Source: JBFWUM01 sp050247255 | GTDB lineage: Bacteria > Acidobacteriota > Vicinamibacteria > Vicinamibacterales > UBA2999 | Assembly (NCBI GenBank): GCA_050247255.1 | Contig: JBFWUM010000034.1 | Span: 1-46,160 of the forward strand | DNA length: 46,160 bases | Direction: 5' to 3' | In this document: one piece after another, positions 25,243-33,143 of the stretch | Numbering within the stretch: the first letter of the stretch is position 1 | Layout: each line of letters opens with the position of its first letter | Program-made: the position numbers and the translations under genes | Notes under the pieces: model-generated | Seen by the model: only the letters and a program-made list of their open reading frames with translations | Told to the model about the DNA's origin: nothing | Database searches by the model: none

Positions 25243-25330
25243 CAATGCCCAATGCTCAGTGCACAAGGCCCAATGACACACCTCTGCTCCGTTTGCCATC
25301 GAGCATTGAGCATTGGGCCTTTTGCATTAT
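25243..25330. repeat. Heptad word palindrome between convergent genes
   Basis: Left arm of AATGCCC/AATGCTC heptads (25243-25275), a 23-bp centre, and an inverted right arm of GAGCATT/GGGCCTT words (25299-25330). It fills almost the whole gap between the convergent ClpP and SDR genes and could form a long imperfect hairpin acting on both transcripts. Confidence 0.88.
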
Positions 25331-25336
25331 TGCCAG

Positions 25337-26251
25337 CTAAGCCGCTTCCCTGGCCGTCCTGAACTCTTCCTGCAGCCGCGCCACGTTGCCCGCCACCGAA
25401 TGCAGCGTCGGCGCCCAGCCGAGCGCGCGGGCGCGCGGGCTGCGCACGACCTGGTCGAGGGCGAGCGCATCGGCAAGCGGGCCGAGCTTGGCGCGGGCCT
25501 CCTCGATGGGCACGTTGCGGATGTCGGGCCGCATCTTCGCGTGGCGCGCAATCGCGTCGACGATGTCGTCGACGCGCTCGTCGGCTTCGTCGTTGGCGTG
25601 ATACGTGCCGACCGCGTCGGGATGCGTCGCGAGGCGCACGTAGAGGTCGGCAAGGTCGCGGTCGTACACGCACGGCCAGTGGTTGCGGCCGGTGCCGACC
25701 ACACGCACCAGGCCGTTCAGCGCGTCCTTGATCAGGTCGCCGACGATCCCGCGCGCCCCGCCATATACGATCCCTGGCCGTAACACTATGGTACGCAAGG
25801 ACTTGCCGCCTGACGCCGAGAGCACGAGCCGCTCGTGCTCGGGGCGCCAGCGCACGAGGTCCGGCGGATCGATGGGCGCATCTTCATCAGCCTGACCCTG
25901 CGTGTGCCCGAGCACCCACACGCCCGACGTGTAAATCAGCGTCGCGGGCGAACCCGCCGCCGCGCGACGTGATGCGGCGCCAAGGAGCGTGTCGATTGCG
26001 GCGCGATCGACCGCAGCGGCCGCCTTCGGTTCGTACGCCGCGTGGATGATCGCGTCGCACTCTTCCGCGGCAGCGGCGTACGTGTCGGGCTTCGCGAGGT
26101 CACCGACGATCGGCCGCACGGCGCCGTACGAGATGGCCTCTGCCTTGCCCGGCGTGCGAACGAGCGCGTCCACCTGGTGTCCATTCCGCAGCAGCGCGTC
26201 GAGCACCGCAGATCCGACGTATCCGGTCGCCCCGGTCAGAAAAATACGCAT
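25337..26251 (-). CDS. NAD(P)-dependent epimerase/dehydratase (extended SDR)
   Basis: A 304-residue Rossmann protein. The nucleotide motif is FLTGATGYVGSAVLDALL; LVRTPGKAEAI follows the second strand, GDLAKPDTYAAAA gives the adenine-ring Asp, and IYTSGVWVLG is the Ser strand. The usual YxxxK pair is replaced by HERLVL, so it belongs to the atypical SDRs, where dehydrogenase activity is doubtful. PGIVYGGARGIVGD and HWPCVYDRDLADLYV are typical of NAD-dependent epimerase family members. A TACAAT box lies 13 bp before ATG 26251. Substrate unknown; it is flanked by palindromic repeats on both sides and shares no operon. Confidence 0.85.
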   Translation of the reverse strand: MRIFLTGATGYVGSAVLDALLRNGHQVDALVRTPGKAEAISYGAVRPIVGDLAKPDTYAAAAEECDAIIHAAYEPKAAAAVDRAAIDTLLGAASRRAAAGSPATLIYTSGVWVLGHTQGQADEDAPIDPPDLVRWRPEHERLVLSASGGKSLRTIVLRPGIVYGGARGIVGDLIKDALNGLVRVVGTGRNHWPCVYDRDLADLYVRLATHPDAVGTYHANDEADERVDDIVDAIARHAKMRPDIRNVPIEEARAKLGPLADALALDQVVRSPRARALGWAPTLHSVAGNVARLQEEFRTAREAA

Positions 26252-26263
26252 CGCGAGTTGCCT

Positions 26264-26269
26264 ATTGTA
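26264..26269 (-). promoter_or_regulatory. TACAAT -10 box
   Basis: TACAAT on the minus strand ends 13 bp before the ATG of the SDR gene at 26251, implying a leader of about six bases. Confidence 0.45.
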
Positions 26270-26336
26270 GTCGCTTCACCTGAGGAGTGTCCCCAGCCGT
26301 CAACGGCCGTGGTTGGTGAAACGCCCAACATACAAA

Positions 26337-26359
26337 CCGGCACTGAAGTGCCGGGCTCC
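26337..26359. repeat. REP-like hairpin, family C
   Basis: Perfect CCGGCAC / GTGCCGG stem, TGAA loop, then GCTCC (GGAG foot on the minus strand). It lies 17 bp after the end of the DisA-like gene. Confidence 0.85.
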
Positions 26360-26375
26360 TTGGGGCGGGCTCCTC

Positions 26376-27740
26376 TCAAATCTCCCAGATCTGCTCGCGA
26401 TCCATGAACGTGATGACGCCGTCTTCGCTGACCTTGAGCACCGGTCCGAACCGGCTGCTGGTGATCGCCGCCGTCGTCCGCGCGCCCTCGATGACGTTGC
26501 TCTCCTGTATCTCGTCGGTCGGCGGATGACGCAGGATCGCGCCGGCGGCCAGCAACCGGCCGTTGGTGTCGACGACCGTGGCGCCGTCGAGCGAGGCGAG
26601 CGCGGCCAGCACGCTCGAGTCCATGTCGATCACCGATCGCCCTTCGAGCAGGTGCAGCAGGTCGCGGCGGGACGGGCGGCTCGCGGGCACGGCGTTGCGC
26701 GCCGGCGTGTCGAGCCGGTCGGCGGCAGCCACCAACCGGCTGATGTGCTCCGCCGGTTCCCGCAGCACCACGAACAGCGCGCCCTCCCGGGCATCGGCCA
26801 GGTTCAGGGCCGCCTGGAAGAGGCAGGACGCGAGCGTCGGATTGCCGACCGCCTCGGCCCAGACCTCGTATTTCGCCTGTAAATCCAGCAGGTGCCAGGC
26901 CGCCCCGCGGAAGGTGAAGACTTCCGCCCCTTCCGCGAACACCTTGATTTCGCGCGACGGTGACAGCACGGCGCACACGTGCCCGTCCTGCAGCGTCGCC
27001 CGGGCATGGTGCTCGAACGCCGTCGCGCACGACACGGCCGAGTCGCGTCCGCCCGGCAGCTGCGACGCCCAGGCGGCAATGTCGATGATGTCGAGCAGCT
27101 GCCCGTCGCAGTTGGCGAGGAACACGGTCCGCACGCCATCGGCCAGGCGGAAGAAGCTCTTAATCGAGGCGAGCGACTCGGTGTACGTCGGCGCGGCGAC
27201 CGACGGCCCGCGGCCGCCGCGGCCGGGGTCGCCGGCGGTGCCGAGCAGCAGCAGGCCGGTGGAGATCGGCAGGCTTTCGTAGCTGGAGAGCGCGGCCACG
27301 CGGAGCAGCTCGATGATCGACGCAATGCGGTCGGCGCGGGCCTCGCGCGCCTCGATCGTGTACTCCACCCGATCGAGGAAGGCGCCCACATAGCGGTCCT
27401 CGATGGCGCCGCGGAACAGGTCGCCGCGCTCGGCGACAATGCGCGGGTTCAACACCGCGCGATACCGCGCCGCCAGCACGCCGCCGATGGCCCGCGCCAG
27501 CCGCTGCTCATGGGCGGTGAACGGCCAGCGTCCGCGCGCGCGCAGCGTGTAGCGCGTGCCGAACCAGCGGATGTGCATCGTGGCGGGCTCCGCGGTCTGC
27601 TCGATGGCGAAGCTCGGGGCACCCGAGACAGGCGGCAGCGACGCCGAGTCGAGCGCGGCGCGGTCGAAGAACTGCCGCAGCGCCGTTTCGAGCAGGCTGT
27701 CGTAGAGCGCACCGACGGCGAGATCTGGAGTCAGCGACAT
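26376..27740 (-). CDS. Degenerate DisA/diadenylate-cyclase-like protein with N-terminal sensor region
   Basis: A 454-residue soluble protein. The C-terminal 110 residues resemble the diadenylate cyclase (DisA_N/DAC) fold: SLDGATVVDTNGRLLAAGAIL contains the active-site DGA (Asp385-Gly386-Ala387), and FGPVLKVSEDGVITFM matches the strand after the second motif. The second motif, GTRHR in active enzymes, reads GARTT (Arg421-Thr422-Thr423), so the His and second Arg that grip ATP are lost. The N-terminal 340 residues look like a separate domain and may correspond to the DACN-type sensors described next to DAC-like domains. It may sense rather than make a nucleotide. Divergent from the acyl-AMP ligase fusion, sharing overlapping -10 boxes. 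Confidence 0.7.
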   Translation of the reverse strand: MSLTPDLAVGALYDSLLETALRQFFDRAALDSASLPPVSGAPSFAIEQTAEPATMHIRWFGTRYTLRARGRWPFTAHEQRLARAIGGVLAARYRAVLNPRIVAERGDLFRGAIEDRYVGAFLDRVEYTIEAREARADRIASIIELLRVAALSSYESLPISTGLLLLGTAGDPGRGGRGPSVAAPTYTESLASIKSFFRLADGVRTVFLANCDGQLLDIIDIAAWASQLPGGRDSAVSCATAFEHHARATLQDGHVCAVLSPSREIKVFAEGAEVFTFRGAAWHLLDLQAKYEVWAEAVGNPTLASCLFQAALNLADAREGALFVVLREPAEHISRLVAAADRLDTPARNAVPASRPSRRDLLHLLEGRSVIDMDSSVLAALASLDGATVVDTNGRLLAAGAILRHPPTDEIQESNVIEGARTTAAITSSRFGPVLKVSEDGVITFMDREQIWEI

Positions 27741-27751
27741 CCGGCGACTGG

Positions 27752-27759
27752 ATCATAAT
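27752..27759. promoter_or_regulatory. Overlapping divergent -10 boxes
   Basis: TATGAT on the minus strand (27752-27757) is 12 bp before the DisA-like ATG. CATAAT on the plus strand (27754-27759) is 7 bp before the second GTG (27766) of the ligase fusion. The boxes are offset by 2 bp. Confidence 0.45.
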
Positions 27760-27762
27760 TCA

Positions 27763-30366
27763 GTGGTGACGCGCGACACGCTGATCGACTTCTTCGCCGA
27801 TCTGGCGGCGATCCGCGGCGAGTTCCTCGTCTACGACGATGGATACCGGCGCCGGAGCCACAGCTACGCCGAGGTCGCGCGCGCCGCGCGGGGATTTGCC
27901 GCGTCGCTCGCATCGGCCGGGCTGCAGAAGGGCGACACGGTCGTCTTCTGGGGCGAGAACCGGCCGGAGTGGATTGCCTGCTACTGGGGCTGCCTCCTCG
28001 CCGGCATCGTCGTCGTCCCGATCGACTACCGCTCGAAGGCCGAGTTCGTCTCGCGCGTGGCTGATCTGGTCGACGCGAAGCTGTTGTTGCTCGGGGATGA
28101 CGTGGATCTTCCGCCTGAAGGCGGAAGCCACGGCGGTGGGGGCGGAAGCCACGGCGGTGGGGGCGGAAGCCACGCCAGTGGGGGGGGAAGCCACGAAGGG
28201 GTACCTGTGGCTTCCGGCTTCAGCCGGAAGATCCGTTACTTCCGCGATTTGGACTGGCACGCCGACGGGCCGATGCCCGGCGTGGCGATCTCGCGCGACG
28301 ACATCATCCAGATCATCTTCACCTCCGGCGCCACCGCCGAGCCGAAGGGGGTGGTCATGCGGCACCGCAACGTGCTGGCCAACATCGTGCCGGTCGAGCG
28401 CGAGGTGCTGAAGTACCGCACGTACGGGAAGCCGTTCCACCCGCTGCGGTTCGTCAACCTGCTGCCGCTCAGCCACATGTTCGGCCAGTCGATGGCCACC
28501 AACGTGCCGCCGATGGTGCGCGGCACGGTCATCTTCACGAAGACATTCAACCCGCACGAGATCATCGACCTGATTCACGCCCGCCGGGTTTCCGTGCTCG
28601 TGTGCGTGCCGAAGATCCTCGACGTCCTGCGCGAGTACGTCGTCCGCGCGTTTCCCGAGGCGGGGGACGCGCCGCCGGCCGGGATTTCCATTCCGGGACG
28701 ATGGTGGCGCTACCGTCGGGTGCATCGCGCGCTCGGCCTGAAGTTCTGGGCGTTCGTCGTCGGCGCGGCGCCGCTGCCGCCGGACCTCGAAGAGTTCTGG
28801 CGGCGCATGGGCTTTGCGGTGATCCAGGGTTACGGCCTCACGGAGACGGCGCCGATCGTCACGCTGAACCATCCGTTCAAGACGAGCAAGGGGTCGGTCG
28901 GCACGCCGATCGCCGGCGTCGAGATGAAAATCGCCGAAGACGGGGAGATTCTCGTTCGGGGCGAGAACGTGACGACCGGGTATTACGAAATGCCCAATGC
29001 TCAAGGCTCAATGCCCAATGCTCAACGGGCCGTTGATGCAGAGGGGTGGCTGCACACGGGCGACATTGGCGAGCGCGATGAACAGGGGCGGGTGTTCATC
29101 AAGGGGCGCAAGAAGGAAATGATCGTGACGCCCGAGGGGCTGAACGTCTTTCCTGAGGACGTCGAGCGCGTGCTCGACGATCTCCCCGGCGTCAAGGAAT
29201 CAGCGGTAGTCGGCGTGGCCGAGGGTGCCGAGGAGCGGGTCCATGCGGTGCTCGTGCTCGAGCCTGGCGGCGATCGCGATGCGGTCGTGCGAGAGGCAAA
29301 CGCCCGGCTGCAGGACCATCAGCGCATCCGCGGCGCGTCGATGTGGCCGTCGGGCGAGCTGCCGCGCACCGAAGGGACACGGAAGTTGAAACGGCACGCC
29401 ATCCGCGACTGGGTGGCGTCCGGCGGGCGGCCGGCCGAGGCGCCGGCCGGCGACAGCGTGGAGGCGCTGATCGCGCGCTTCGCCCGCGGCCGCGACGTGA
29501 GCGGCGCCACGACGCTGGAGGAACTGGGGCTCAGTTCGCTCGAGCGGGTCGAGCTGATGGTCGCGCTCGAGGATCGGTTCCAGACGCGCGTGGACGAATC
29601 GCGCTTCGCGCAGGCGGCCAGCGTGACCGACCTCAAGCAGCTGCTCGAGGCGCCGGCGCCGGTGGACGAGGCCGAGGAGCCGGTGGCGTTTCCGCGATGG
29701 AACCGGACGTGGCCGGTGCAGGCGGTGCGCCGGCTGTCGCAGGCGACCTGGATCCTGCCGCTCGGGCGGCTGTTCGCGTGGGCCACCATCGAGGGGCGCG
29801 AGCACCTGCGCGGCATCGACGGCCCGGTGATCTTCGCGTCGAACCACCAGAGCCACATGGACGTGCCGGTGATCCTCGCGGCGCTACCCGGCCGCGTGCG
29901 CGCGCGGGTGGCGCCGGCGATGGCCAAGGAGTTCTTCAAGGCGCACTTCTTCCCGGAGCAGCACACGCGGGTGCAGTGGTTCACGAACACGCTGAACTAT
30001 TACCTGGCGGCGCTTTACTTCAACGCGTTCCCGCTGCCGCAACGCGAGGCCGGGGCGCGACAGACGCTCAAGTACATCGGCGAACTGACCGGCGAGGGAT
30101 GGTCGGTGCTGATCTTCCCCGAGGGGATGCGCGCCGACACCGGCGACATCAAGCCGTTCCGCGGCGGCATCGGCATGATCGCGTCGCGGCTCGACATTCC
30201 GGTGGTGCCGGTGCGCCTCGACGGCGTCGACAGGATCCTCCACATGCAGCACAAGATGGCGCGCCCCGGGCGCGTGCGCGTTGCGTTCGGCGCGCCGATG
30301 CGGCTGCACGGCGACGACTACGCGGCGCTGGCGAAGGAGGTCGAGGAGCGGGTGAAAGCGTTGTGA
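27763..30366 (+). CDS. Acyl-AMP ligase / ACP / PlsC-type acyltransferase fusion
   Basis: An 867-residue trifunctional lipid enzyme. The adenylation domain (to about residue 540) has FTSGATAEPKGVVMRH, QGYGLTETAPIV, GWLHTGDIGERD and FIKGRKKEMIV; an acyl carrier domain follows (LEELGLSSLERVELMV, phosphopantetheine Ser592); then an acyltransferase with FASNHQSHMDVPV (HX4D, His695) and LIFPEGMR. E. coli Aas has the two catalytic domains in the opposite order and no ACP. The chain would activate a fatty acid, load it and acylate a lysolipid or glycerophosphate. Two repeat types are translated inside it: a REP composite (28108-28230, about residues 116-156) and a heptad array giving MPNAQGSMPNAQ (about 409-420). 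Start GTG 27763, or GTG 27766 judged by the -10 box. Confidence 0.9.
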   Translation: MVTRDTLIDFFADLAAIRGEFLVYDDGYRRRSHSYAEVARAARGFAASLASAGLQKGDTVVFWGENRPEWIACYWGCLLAGIVVVPIDYRSKAEFVSRVADLVDAKLLLLGDDVDLPPEGGSHGGGGGSHGGGGGSHASGGGSHEGVPVASGFSRKIRYFRDLDWHADGPMPGVAISRDDIIQIIFTSGATAEPKGVVMRHRNVLANIVPVEREVLKYRTYGKPFHPLRFVNLLPLSHMFGQSMATNVPPMVRGTVIFTKTFNPHEIIDLIHARRVSVLVCVPKILDVLREYVVRAFPEAGDAPPAGISIPGRWWRYRRVHRALGLKFWAFVVGAAPLPPDLEEFWRRMGFAVIQGYGLTETAPIVTLNHPFKTSKGSVGTPIAGVEMKIAEDGEILVRGENVTTGYYEMPNAQGSMPNAQRAVDAEGWLHTGDIGERDEQGRVFIKGRKKEMIVTPEGLNVFPEDVERVLDDLPGVKESAVVGVAEGAEERVHAVLVLEPGGDRDAVVREANARLQDHQRIRGASMWPSGELPRTEGTRKLKRHAIRDWVASGGRPAEAPAGDSVEALIARFARGRDVSGATTLEELGLSSLERVELMVALEDRFQTRVDESRFAQAASVTDLKQLLEAPAPVDEAEEPVAFPRWNRTWPVQAVRRLSQATWILPLGRLFAWATIEGREHLRGIDGPVIFASNHQSHMDVPVILAALPGRVRARVAPAMAKEFFKAHFFPEQHTRVQWFTNTLNYYLAALYFNAFPLPQREAGARQTLKYIGELTGEGWSVLIFPEGMRADTGDIKPFRGGIGMIASRLDIPVVPVRLDGVDRILHMQHKMARPGRVRVAFGAPMRLHGDDYAALAKEVEERVKAL
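28108..28230. repeat. Composite REP insertion inside the ligase gene
   Basis: A 123-bp block, exactly 41 codons. A complete family A hairpin (28108-28131, CCAC end) is followed by three degenerate 21-bp repeats ending in GGAAGCCAC (28132-28194) and an inverted variant hairpin with GTGG foot and CTTCCGGC / GCCGGAAG stem (28207-28230). The translation is LPPEGGSH followed by Gly/Ser/His-rich repeats. Confidence 0.93.
28989..29024. repeat. Heptad word array inside the ligase gene
   Basis: Five 7-bp units of AATGCCC/AATGCTC/AAGGCTC type, read as MPNAQGSMPNAQ between the conserved TTGYYE and DAEGWLHTGD segments. The same words form the palindrome at 25243-25330. Confidence 0.9.
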
Positions 30367-31028
30367 GCTACTCGCTCGCGGTGTTTGATTTCGATGGGAC
30401 GCTGGTCGACTCGGAGGCGTGCATCCGGCAGTCGCTGGCGCGGGCGCTCGAGGCGCATGGCCTGCCGGTGGCGGGCGGCATCCGCAAGGAATGGATCGGC
30501 CTGCCGCTGCAGGCCATCATTCGATCCGCCTGCGGCGCGGTTGACGACGCCGACGTCGACTCGATCATCGCCGCCTACCGTGCCCACTACGCGGCACTCG
30601 ATGCCGAGCTGACCTTTGCATTCCCCGGGATGATCGACGCGCTCGAGGCGCTTGCTGCCGCCGGCGTGCGGCTGGCGATCGCCACCAACAAGCATTCGCG
30701 GCCGGCACGGGCCACGCTCGATCGGCTCGGCCTCTCGCGGCTGTTCCAGGTGATCGTCGGCGCCGAGAGCGTCGCGAACCCGAAGCCGCACCCCGACCTG
30801 CTGCTGCGCGTCCTCGCCGACACCGGCCACGACGCGGACGCGGCCGTGATGATTGGCGACGCCACGGTTGATCTGCAGATGGCCTCCAGCGCTGGCGTCG
30901 CGTCCTGTGCGGTCACCTGGGGCAACCACTCCATCGAACAGTTGCTGGCGTGTTCGCCGCGGCACGTCGTGCGCAGTCCCGCCGAAATCCCACGCCTGGT
31001 CGCCACGAAGATCACGAAGACGGTTTAG
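30363..31028 (+). CDS. HAD-superfamily phosphatase, phosphoglycolate-phosphatase-like
   Basis: A 221-residue HAD hydrolase. Motif I is VFDFDGTLVDSEA with the nucleophile Asp, motif II lies in LAIATNKHSRPAR, motif III Lys in ANPKPHPDLLL and motif IV in AVMIGDATVDLQMASSAG. The cap is the small helical type of phosphoglycolate phosphatase and pyrophosphatase PpaX relatives. GTG 30363 overlaps the stop of the ligase fusion as GTGA, so the two are coupled. Its C-terminus (LVATKITKTV) is encoded by the first words of a nonamer repeat array and is therefore probably an acquired tail. Substrate not predictable. Confidence 0.9.
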   Translation: MSYSLAVFDFDGTLVDSEACIRQSLARALEAHGLPVAGGIRKEWIGLPLQAIIRSACGAVDDADVDSIIAAYRAHYAALDAELTFAFPGMIDALEALAAAGVRLAIATNKHSRPARATLDRLGLSRLFQVIVGAESVANPKPHPDLLLRVLADTGHDADAAVMIGDATVDLQMASSAGVASCAVTWGNHSIEQLLACSPRHVVRSPAEIPRLVATKITKTV

Positions 31029-31110
31029 CCACAAAGATCACGAAGATCACAAAGAAGGTTCTTGACTCCCGTGTCCGGGCGCCTTTGTGACCTTTGTGCC
31101 CTTTGTGGCT
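31027..31110. repeat. Nonamer word palindrome after the HAD gene
   Basis: Left arm with CACAAAGAT/CACGAAGAT nonamers, a GC-rich centre, and an inverted right arm with TTTGTGACC/TTTGTGCCC nonamers. The ends AGCCACAAAG and CTTTGTGGCT are perfect complements. Similar words at 31002-31020 encode the HAD C-terminus. A terminator role is plausible. Confidence 0.88.
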
Positions 31111-31271
31111 GATCTCTCGGTGCCTCGGTGGCCGATGCATCTCGGGTACGTAGTTCGTGCGCTACTCGGGGCACGCGTGGGTGGCAGGCGTTAACTTGTT
31201 GCGGCTATACGGCGTTGCGGTGATTGCGGCAAGTGATGGCGGATCAGGAACTTGCGCGCTATCACGGTGCA

Positions 31272-31287
31272 TGGCACACTGATTGCT
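31272..31287 (+). promoter_or_regulatory. Consensus sigma-54 promoter upstream of infA
   Basis: TGGCAC, five bases, TTGCT: an exact -24/-12 consensus. It lies 25 bp before the infA TTG, so transcription would start near 31298 with the AAGGATGA ribosome site retained. The rest of the 200-bp interval after 31110 shows no gene. Confidence 0.65.
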
Positions 31288-31311
31288 GGTTCAGGGTGAA
31301 AGGATGAGCTA

Positions 31312-31530
31312 TTGAGCAAAGACGATCTCATAGACATGCAAGGGACGGTCGTGGCAGTCCACTCCGGCGGGCTGTATCGCGTCCAGTGCGATGCGGGGCA
31401 CGAAGTGCTCGCGCAGTTGAGCGGCCGGATGCGCCGCTTCCGGATCAAGGTGGTGCCAGGCGATCGCGTGACGGTCGGCGTCTCGCCCTACGATCCGGTC
31501 CGCGGCATCATCACGTTCCGCGCCAGGTAA
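31312..31530 (+). CDS. infA: Translation initiation factor IF-1
   Basis: A 72-residue OB-fold protein that binds the 30S A site during initiation. SKDDLIDMQGTVVAV, YRVQCDAGHEVLAQLSGRMRR and KVVPGDRVTVGVSPYDP with RGIITFR match IF-1 end to end, and the length is normal. The start is TTG 31312, preceded by AAGGATGA eight bases upstream; the next Met is too late. The sequence is somewhat divergent (HSGGLYRV for the usual LPNAMFRV), so it may be one of several IF-1 copies. It lies 10 bp from the DEAD-box helicase gene, forming a translation/RNA-remodelling operon behind the sigma-54-like site. Confidence 0.94.
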   Translation: MSKDDLIDMQGTVVAVHSGGLYRVQCDAGHEVLAQLSGRMRRFRIKVVPGDRVTVGVSPYDPVRGIITFRAR

Positions 31531-31540
31531 GCACCAGGTC

Positions 31541-32803
31541 TTGGCTTCAGACTCCACGGTTTCCACACACAAACCCCGACGCCGCCGCCCCGCGCGCCGC
31601 GGAGGCCAGAGCCCGGCCCCGCGCCCGGCGCCCGTGCCGGCCGCGTCGATGTACGAGCCGATCGAGTTCGATCCGGCGCCGATCCCCTTCGAGCAGCTGG
31701 CGCTCGACGCGCGGCTGCTGAACGGCATCCGCGATCTCGGCTGGGACGCCACGCGCCCGATCCAGAGCGGCGTCATCCCGCTGGCCATGGCCGGCCACGA
31801 CGTCATCGCCTGCGCGGAAACCGGGACCGGCAAGACCGCGGCGTTCCTCGTGCCAATCCTGCAGCGGTTCATGATCGAAGGGCCGTGGCAGCGCCCGGCT
31901 TCGGGACAGACGTCGGGGACGCGCGCGCTCATCCTTGCCCCGACCCGCGAGCTCGTCGTCCAGATCGAAGACCAGGTGCAGGGGCTGACCTATCACACGC
32001 ACACGTCGAGCATCGCGGTCTACGGCGGCGTCGAGATGGGGCCACAGGAGCGTTCCCTCAAGGCGGGCGTCGAAATCGTCGTCGCCACCCCGGGGCGGCT
32101 GATGGACCACATGCGCCACGACTCGGTGAACTTCGGCGGCCTCGAGGTGCTGGTTCTCGACGAAGCGGACCGGATGCTCGACATGGGCTTCTGGCCGGAC
32201 GTGCAGCGCATTCTCTCGGCGCTCCCCTCGCCGCGGCAGACGCTGCTGTTCTCGGCGACGATGGCCGGCGAGGTGCTGACGCTGACGCGCGAGTTCCTGA
32301 AGGAGCCGAGGTTCGTGCAGGTCGGCCGCCGCGGCGGCCCGGCGGCGACGATTACGCACGCGATGAAGGAGATCCCGGCGAAGGACAAGGCCCAGTGGCT
32401 GGCGAAGTGGCTGCGCGAAGAGGCCACCGGCCCGGTGCTCGTGTTCTGCCGGACGAAGATCGGCGCGGACAAGCTGGCGAGCCGCCTGAGCGGCTTCGGC
32501 ATCCGCACGGCGGCGCTGCACGCCGATCGCACGCAGCAGCAGCGACAGGCGGCGGTGGAAGGGTTCCGGACGGGGGCGTATCCCGTGCTGGTCGCCACCG
32601 ACGTCGCCGCGCGCGGCCTCGACATCGACGGGATCGCGCACGTGGTCAACTTCGAGGTGCCGGATACACCCGAAGCGTATGTGCACCGCGTCGGCCGCAC
32701 CGGCCGCGCGGAATCAACCGGGAGCGCGCTGACGCTGGTCGCCCCCGAAGAATTGCGCGCCCTCAAGGCGCTGGAGAAAGCCGTTGGCGTACAACTTCAA
32801 TAA
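31541..32803 (+). CDS. DEAD-box RNA helicase (RhlE-like)
   Basis: A 420-residue ATP-dependent RNA helicase. A basic, Pro-rich N-terminal tail of about 45 residues precedes the core: the Q motif region with RPIQSGVIPLAMAGHD, Walker A AETGTGKTAAF, LAPTRELVVQ, ATPGRLMDH, DEAD box VLVLDEADRMLDMGF, LLFSATM, then domain 2 with VLVFCRTK, ATDVAARGLDI and YVHRVGRTGRAE. The short C-terminal end suggests an RhlE-type protein. The start is TTG 31541, 10 bp after infA; a GTG or ATG further in would delete the basic tail only. Coupled genes suggest a role in ribosome assembly or RNA unwinding during stress. Its end overlaps the next small gene by 20 bp. Confidence 0.94.
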   Translation: MASDSTVSTHKPRRRRPARRGGQSPAPRPAPVPAASMYEPIEFDPAPIPFEQLALDARLLNGIRDLGWDATRPIQSGVIPLAMAGHDVIACAETGTGKTAAFLVPILQRFMIEGPWQRPASGQTSGTRALILAPTRELVVQIEDQVQGLTYHTHTSSIAVYGGVEMGPQERSLKAGVEIVVATPGRLMDHMRHDSVNFGGLEVLVLDEADRMLDMGFWPDVQRILSALPSPRQTLLFSATMAGEVLTLTREFLKEPRFVQVGRRGGPAATITHAMKEIPAKDKAQWLAKWLREEATGPVLVFCRTKIGADKLASRLSGFGIRTAALHADRTQQQRQAAVEGFRTGAYPVLVATDVAARGLDIDGIAHVVNFEVPDTPEAYVHRVGRTGRAESTGSALTLVAPEELRALKALEKAVGVQLQ

Positions 32804-33143
32804 CGACACGCCGCGCGCGACGGCCGACGACCGCGAGACGCCGATGGCGTCCTCGCCGGCCCCGACGTCCCCACTTCCCGTGTCCCCGGCCGCCGTGCGC
32901 GCGGGCGAGGGCCCGGCCACGTCCGACGTGCCGCAGTCGGCGGCGTTCGTCCGCTTCCGCTCGTGCCGCTGGCAGCAGCCGAAGGAAGAAGGACACGACA
33001 CCGAGTACTGCACCCACCGCGAGGTGAAGCCGTACGCGGGGACAACCGGCTTCGACGCCGATGCCTGGTGCCCGGACTGCCAGCACTACAAGCTGCGGCG
33101 CTCGCCGAAGAAGCGCAACCCGGCCGACGACTACACCTATTGA
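32784..33143 (+). CDS. Conserved small protein with a Cys/His cluster
   Basis: A 119-residue protein with a low-complexity Pro/Ala N-terminal half and a compact C-terminal half: FVRFRSCRWQQPKEEGHD, TEYCTHREVKPYAG, WCPDCQHYKLRRSPKKR. The four Cys and nearby His residues could bind zinc. The C-terminal half is basic, which would suit RNA binding. The start is TTG 32784 (LAYNFNND), overlapping the helicase gene by 20 bp, so it is probably the third gene of the infA-helicase operon. I know no characterised homologue. The stop codon lies in an octamer palindrome shared with the convergent MerR/TPR gene. Confidence 0.7.
   Translation: MAYNFNNDTPRATADDRETPMASSPAPTSPLPVSPAAVRAGEGPATSDVPQSAAFVRFRSCRWQQPKEEGHDTEYCTHREVKPYAGTTGFDADAWCPDCQHYKLRRSPKKRNPADDYTY

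Noticed and set aside
31111..31271. Possible tRNA or other RNA gene before infA.
   Set aside because: No cloverleaf or anticodon arm could be built; only the sigma-54 site is recognisable.
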